The translations under genes and the position numbers were made by a program. Below, piece by piece: positions 58,417-64,000 of a stretch of DNA of 64,000 nucleotides (position 1 is its first letter; each line of letters begins with the position of its first letter). The notes beneath the pieces are model-generated. The model was not told the DNA's origin and ran no database searches. It was given only the letters and a program-made list of their open reading frames with translations. The stretch spans positions 32,956,629-33,020,628 of the forward strand of contig JAPTHN010000011.1 of NCBI GenBank assembly GCA_026936325.1, given 5' to 3'. Source of the DNA: Platynereis dumerilii. Lineage: Eukaryota; Annelida; Polychaeta; Phyllodocida; Nereididae.

Positions 58417-60604
58417 AAACATACACCAGCAATGTTCAAATACAGTTCAGCATCCTAGAACTTGAAGAAGATAGAGGCGAGATGTATACATCCTTATTTT
58501 TTGCCAGTTCTCATATTTTGGCCGTAATTCTTATATCTGAATGCACTGAAGAGTCACTTCAATCATTCCAATCTGCACCAAGGAGGTAAAGATACATGTT
58601 GAAATTGTAGATCCTATAGCAGTGTATAGGGGGTAGAGCCTAGAGGAAGATCCCGGAGGGAAGATTTGACCGAGTTAATAAAAGACATCCAGATGACATA
58701 ACCAAGCATCCATCTCATATCTTTGTGATGCAGAACAGACACTTGACCAGATGACAAGGTCTTCATCAATTTACACTATGCAATGCTCTATGACCACCAT
58801 TCAACATGATCGATGATCGACTGTATCTGTGACTGACATCAACTCAAAAATGGCCAATATAAGCCATACATTTGATCACACAAATAAAATACATTGAGCT
58901 GCCATTTGATGCAGCTAACTATTTCATATGCTCTGTCATAATGCTCACTCACTCATACACTTGCATCCAATACTACTCATGTTCATCAGTTCGTGTATCG
59001 TGACGAGGGCAATATAGCTAATGGGAGGGAATTAATGAAATTGCCAATTATAGGCACACACCACCACACAGGCCGACAAGGCCAAATTGCAACATGTCAC
59101 GAATTATGCTGCTATTGGGGTGCTAACTGCCCTTTTCAATGTTTATCAATCTCATTATGACAGAAACTGTGAATTGTCTCAAGAGACGGTATTGCACAGT
59201 ATCACGATCATGATGATTGTTAATTTACCAAAATCAAATAAACATGCATATTCTTATTCATTTTAATAAGGACAGAATTAATAATGATTCATTCTACAAA
59301 ATATATTCCTCAATTTTCCACGAAATTATTCCTTAAGAAAATAATTAAAAAGTGCACAGCTGCACAATTCATTTGTGCAATCTATCAAATATTGCTCTTG
59401 ACTCTTGGCATCAGTTGTTAATATGTAACATTGACCTTTTGTAGTACAATTCATGAGCAGAATCAATACTTTTTATCACATAATAGGATAAGTTTCAGTG
59501 CTATCCACATAAGCGCATTATGTTTTTGATATAAAATAAAATAAAATATCATTTGATTTGTAATTCTACTATTTGCAATATGCTGATAAGGGAAGCACCT
59601 GTTGGAAGCTCAAACATAGATTGCATGAATGAGGCTCAATCAGGGAATAAGCCTAGTTTCCTGCCAGATGGCTATTCAGTATTGGTGCTGAAGTGGCCAG
59701 CTGATTTGCAGACAAACTAGATCCCAGTGGTCTGTGGCAATTATCACACTGATCTGGCAGCTATGGACTGAATGGGCTGAATGGGCTGGCAATAACTAGC
59801 ACCACCAGACTCCACAAGCACTGGATCATGTTGAAGGCTTCTATTCTCAATCTAATGTAATGCAACTGGTCTTCAGAATGAGCAAGCTGCTTTTCTTGGA
59901 AGTGTTCCAGAAGCAAATTTGCAAAGTGAACGATCACTGAACATCCAGAATAATTAGTCCGATAAAAGCTGACCAACAACAACGTAGTTGTTGGTCAGCT
60001 GACATCCCATTGAGAGATTTCAACAGCCTCTGGCTGTCTTGAATAAGATAGATTTTTTCGATCTACACAATAATCACTGATAAATGACAATATCACAGGA
60101 ACAGACATGGTATCATAGCTTATCATAATGTCTATCTTATATTATGAAAAACCTGTCTCATAGCACAGTTGCCATAATTATATCCTGGTATATATATAGG
60201 TCCACCAACCATCCACAATCACTTCAACAACACGTTGAACACAATGCAACCACGATCATACAACCATTTTAAATCTTTTGACATTTTAACACTTATCGAA
60301 CAGCATGAAACAAGACCAAGGTCATGTCAGGTATTTGAAACAGTTGATGTATACATGGTAAAAGAAATCCTATGGACATTGGTGAAATAAGCAATAAAGA
60401 AAAAATGTCAGCCACAGTCAAACAAATCTCAAGGCCTTTGGTTTCAATTTATTGAATTGTCAGGCTTAACAAACAGTTGTAAGTTAAACCAACATGATTT
60501 CTACTTTCAACACGCGAAGAACTAATTGCTTGTCCTCCAACATCCAAGCTCCATGCTTCAGGCAAGATTTATCACACGAAATGCTACAAATGTCATGTAG
60601 ATTG
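58417..60604. other. Non-coding stretch, one hairpin
   Basis: No coding sequence is recognised. The perfect inverted repeat at 59967-60000 is the only notable structure. Confidence 0.45.
59967..60000. repeat. Perfect 14-bp inverted repeat with 6-nt loop
   Basis: AGCTGACCAACAAC and GTTGTTGGTCAGCT flank AACGTA. It would form a stable hairpin in DNA or RNA. It is shorter than a typical animal pre-miRNA stem and the flanks do not extend the pairing. Confidence 0.9.
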
Positions 60605-60648
60605 TAGAATGTAGATAGATATTAGATAGATATCTAGATAGATAGATG
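60605..60648. repeat. GATA-type repeat at a SINE tail
   Basis: Interrupted TAGATA/GATA units directly adjoining the 3' end of the SINE at 60649-60945. The family B copy at 33083-33300 has the same tail. Confidence 0.85.
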
Positions 60649-60945
60649 GGGTAAGTGCAGCCCCATAAGCCCAGTTCTGGATGCTTACAAGTATTGATTG
60701 ATGAGATAGGAGAAAGAGCAGGAGTCCTCAATATGTTACACTTCTACCCCATGTGAGGGGTCTTGCCCAGTACAGACATTCATACAACGGGCCACCAATT
60801 AAAAACGTCTCATCCGAATGACATCCAGCTGGGATTTTGCTCAAGAAGGTTCACTGAAAATGTCCAGTTTCCCCGACCGCCATTCGAACCCATGGGCTAA
60901 GACCTTCAGCGAAGCAGGCGGGCACCTTAACCACTTCGCCATCCA
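60649..60945 (-). mobile_element. tRNA-derived SINE, family B, copy 1
   Basis: The minus-strand head reads TGGCGAAGTGGTTAAGG (A box, reverse of 60925-60941), later GGTTCGAATG (B box, reverse of 60881-60890). The gap between boxes is long, as in tRNA-Ser or tRNA-Leu, from which the head probably derives. The tRNA-unrelated body is shared with 33083-33300 and ends in GATA repeats. Total length is about 300 bp. The well-kept boxes suggest that this copy is younger than the one at 33 kb. Confidence 0.88.
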
Positions 60946-63900
60946 ACTGTTAATGTAACACAGTGTGTCTGCCTTCGCCATCAACACATACATATATTAA
61001 TGATCACATGACTTTAATATGATCACATGACTTTATCATCACAGTCCAGTTGTCCCCAGAAAGCTGCAGACCATCAGTAATACTCAGCCAGCCACTCGGG
61101 TACAAAGAGATCAGCATGATCAAGGGGGGAGATCACAAGTCAGTCAATAGATGACTGGCCAGTGTCCAGTCCACTGTCCACGGCTAGTCATCAATCATAA
61201 CCAAGCCTAAGCCCACAGGGCATGGGTCAGTGGTCCCTAAAAGCAGGGGCTGTGCTGAGGCAGAGGTTAGACACATAAGTTATGAACTTGTCACTTCAGT
61301 TGACGTCACAGGACAGCCAAAGGGTAATCAATGCAACCACATGCAATTCACTTATGATCACTCCATAATGACGTCTACATTCATCACATTGAATGATATT
61401 CATTAGCACTTGCAATAACCAATAAAATCAGCTGAAATTGGTGACAAGTAGTGATTATTGCTTGGTGACAAGTAGCGATTATTGCTTCATCCAACTTAAT
61501 TAATTGAATCATGGCCTCATGGCTCATGACAGGTGAATCAATTTGAACAACTCCAATCTGTCGATGTGCAGTTTTGTGCACCAAACTTATTCATCCAAGA
61601 CAAAATCATGTAGACCTTATTGGAAAATTAAATAGTCAGAATCGAAAAATGTTGATTATAATATGCATGTGAATCAACTAACCTGCCAACACCGAACACT
61701 GACCAAGCCATGAAACAAAATAACATTTCTGATTCATTTCATTCCATCCCTATGATCCAGTAATTGAATCATTCATTATAATTTTCAAACTAGGCCAAAT
61801 TGATCAACAGATTCTCCACAAGGATAATTATTTCCATGGCAACAGTTTTTTGGAAGAGGCACTACCAGAGGCACTGGGGCAAAAGAAAGCTTGACTGTTT
61901 CCATGGCTACAGGTCATGTGATTTGGGATCAAAGGTTTAGCTGAGGGGCTGATCAACAAGCCAAGGAGCTGTGTAAAGAAGTGCTACTGGCAAAACGCTG
62001 ATAAAAATCATGCCCATTCATGGCTGTTCATGACAATGTCGTTTCACTATTGATAGCATTGCTACTTTACAGTCATTGGAAAATTGAAACAAACTCGAAT
62101 AACCTTCAATCTATAGCCTACAATGAAAATATGATACCTTCCATCTGTAGGCCTATAATGAAAATATGACACATTTCGTTTGATATACTAATACTGTACA
62201 TGAAGATTGAAGATATGAATCATGTAAATGTGCTTCATGAATTTATGAAACTTTCGGGTATTTGTTTTAAACTTATGGACTTCACCAAGTCACTGGAAAC
62301 ATCAGTTTATGTGTCTTAGAGATAGACCTATTGTGATATAGGCATAAATGCGAAACTGAGAATTCAGTAATTTTTTCGTGAATTTGGCGATAGACAGTAC
62401 TCACTCAGCAGCTCAGTACATTTAGTGAGCTAGACACAGGTGACTGAGGTCACACAGCAATACCAGAATGCAGCTTTTACATGTTTTATCAAGACCTGGC
62501 ATCAACTTGGATCCAAAAGGTCTCTCAGGCTGATTACTGCTGCCAATCACCAGCAATCAGTCTGCCAATCAACTTGTCAATCAAGTGTCAATCAGTAACC
62601 AATTAGCATTGCACTCTTTGTGCATAAATTCAATGTGTAGCTCGCCTAGCCTTGGCATTTCACACTTGGTGAGTTCAACAGTTCAATATGGGCTGCATAT
62701 GTATAATTTATGACATCGAAAAGTTGTATTGAATATGATGAATGGATACGAATGCCTCTATGAAAGCGCTATTGATTGAGTTATAAGCATTTGACATGCC
62801 ATGAAACATGACATGAAATGTTTGGCACTTTGATATTGTAACATAGAATAAGTTGTTATTATTAAAACAACATGCACAGGGAGGGGGAGGGCTTCCCTCA
62901 TGGATAGTATCTCAAAGTGGTCTATTAAACAACTTTTGCCATGACATATTACTTAATTTTTAGGCATTGAACAATGTTGAACAAACAATCATTGCTTATA
63001 AATCATGTTTTTGACACTTTTTAGGGAAAGCAGAATATTTATTTTAAGAAATTTCCAAACGTGAAGAAAACATCAAGTTTTAAATGGATATTTTCAACTC
63101 AGTATCAGTACACGTATGAGAAGCACTCTGTGATTATATATGTGTTGTAGATAGTGATTTCACCATGTTTTTGGCAAATTATATGTTGTCACTTTTGCAA
63201 ATGACCACATGTTTCCTATTTCCCTTTACTATGCAGCTATGTGGTTTCTTCATTGAGAAGCAGGTAACATGCCAGTAGCAGCTACAACTTGCACACAAGC
63301 TAACAACAAGGGCTATACTCAGGTGCACTAGCATATTTTACCAGACTACCTGAGTCTGCCTGACTCATATCTACTACACAACCCACATTCCACATTTCCA
63401 AGTCACTCACAAAATGCATTTGTCTGTCCATGTGGTCTATCCACTATGCAATTGTGAACTATTGTGCAAGAGAGATGACCTACCACAGGCCAGAACACAC
63501 TGACCTACAAGTCGACAAATGCCATTCAAGTGTGGAGGTTGTCACATCAAACAAGCAGGATTCACAAGGCTTAACTTGTTTTTCTCTTCTCAAAACTGCC
63601 ATGAGCAGACACTAATAACAGATGGTCTCAAAAGAAGGCTTGGCAGGCTTAATCAACACTTCCAAGAATCCTGTCACCCAACCCTTCAATTTTGAGCCAT
63701 GGTTGAGCCAAAACAAGGTCTTCATCAGGCATAACATGACTTGCTTGGCTTCTGTTAGGCTTCTGTGATGCTTCTATGAATAACCCAATTGTCACAAATA
63801 TTCTCAAAAGCAAACAACATATTTGCTCTTCACAACGCGACAGTGAATTGTGTGCTCGAACGTGCTTACGAGTAGTTCTTTCCTTGTGAGGCGCTCATAA

Positions 63901-64000
63901 GTCAACAGGAGTTCAATTCAGAAAGCAAGCAGAAAAAGCAATCACTTCAGCCTTCAGGAGCCACCAACTGGAAATCTCAAGCGAAAGCCAGTTGACAGCT
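60946..64000. other. Non-coding stretch, nothing recognised
   Basis: No exon, transposon end or RNA gene is recognised. TTTCCATGGCAAC at 61831-61843 is a weak X-box-like half palindrome. A tandem pair of about 40 bp (TATAGCCTACAATGAAAATA / GTAGGCCTATAATGAAAATA) lies near 62110-62170. Confidence 0.45.

Overview
This 64 kb window is eukaryotic, AT-rich and almost entirely non-coding. It looks like the interior of a large invertebrate animal gene. The only host protein-coding sequence I can name is one 390-bp exon on the minus strand (12995-13384). It encodes part of the coiled-coil core of an ERC/ELKS/CAST (Bruchpilot-type) presynaptic active-zone scaffold, with clean splice sites at both ends. 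No other ERC exon is recognisable, so the flanking DNA is probably giant intron, although intergenic sequence upstream of 13384 cannot be excluded. Intact-looking non-LTR elements, tRNA-derived SINEs, MITEs and a Helentron/Pearl-like element with a tandem-repeat core suggest a marine invertebrate (lophotrochozoan or invertebrate deuterostome). The species cannot be fixed from the sequence alone.

Layout. 1-0.98 kb: no feature. 0.98-10.5 kb: a tandem duplication with a unit of about 4.2-4.7 kb (two full copies and one partial). It carries a 465-bp TIR transposon at the unit junction, a SINE in copy 2, and in copy 1 a MITE that was later cut in two by a 913-bp inversion. 12.2-12.7 kb and 24.0-24.5 kb: two complete copies of that same MITE, with 5-bp target duplications. 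13.0-13.4 kb: the ERC exon. 15.6-16.45 kb: a CpG-richer repetitive island. 17.1-17.55 kb: a 145-bp triplication. 17.64-17.77 kb: a CpG-rich patch with a 36-codon ORF. 19.2-20.95 kb: a 5'-truncated CR1/L2-group LINE with an open 438-codon reverse transcriptase and a TCTGAG tail. 22.2 kb, 33-34 kb and 60.6-60.95 kb: SINEs of three families. 32.3-35.6 kb: a composite DNA transposon with nested SINEs and microsatellites. 39.3 kb: a long CTAT microsatellite. 42.4-42.8 kb: a 116-bp minisatellite. 44.6-46.4 kb: a 42-bp minisatellite split by a 1.26-kb hAT-like element with a perfect 8-bp target duplication. 50.4-52.2 kb and 55.4-56.6 kb: two copies of the Helentron/Pearl-like element. 57.9-58.4 kb: a 527-bp element with 31-bp inverted ends. 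58.4-64 kb: one SINE, a hairpin and otherwise unremarkable DNA.

There is no operon-like logic here. What holds the window together is its history of insertions inside what is probably an ERC intron. The most informative signals are the MITE insertion and inversion that can be ordered against their own empty-site paralogue, the two rolling-circle-like elements whose terminal hairpin pairs are maintained by compensatory change, and the tandem cores made of YY1-like motifs.
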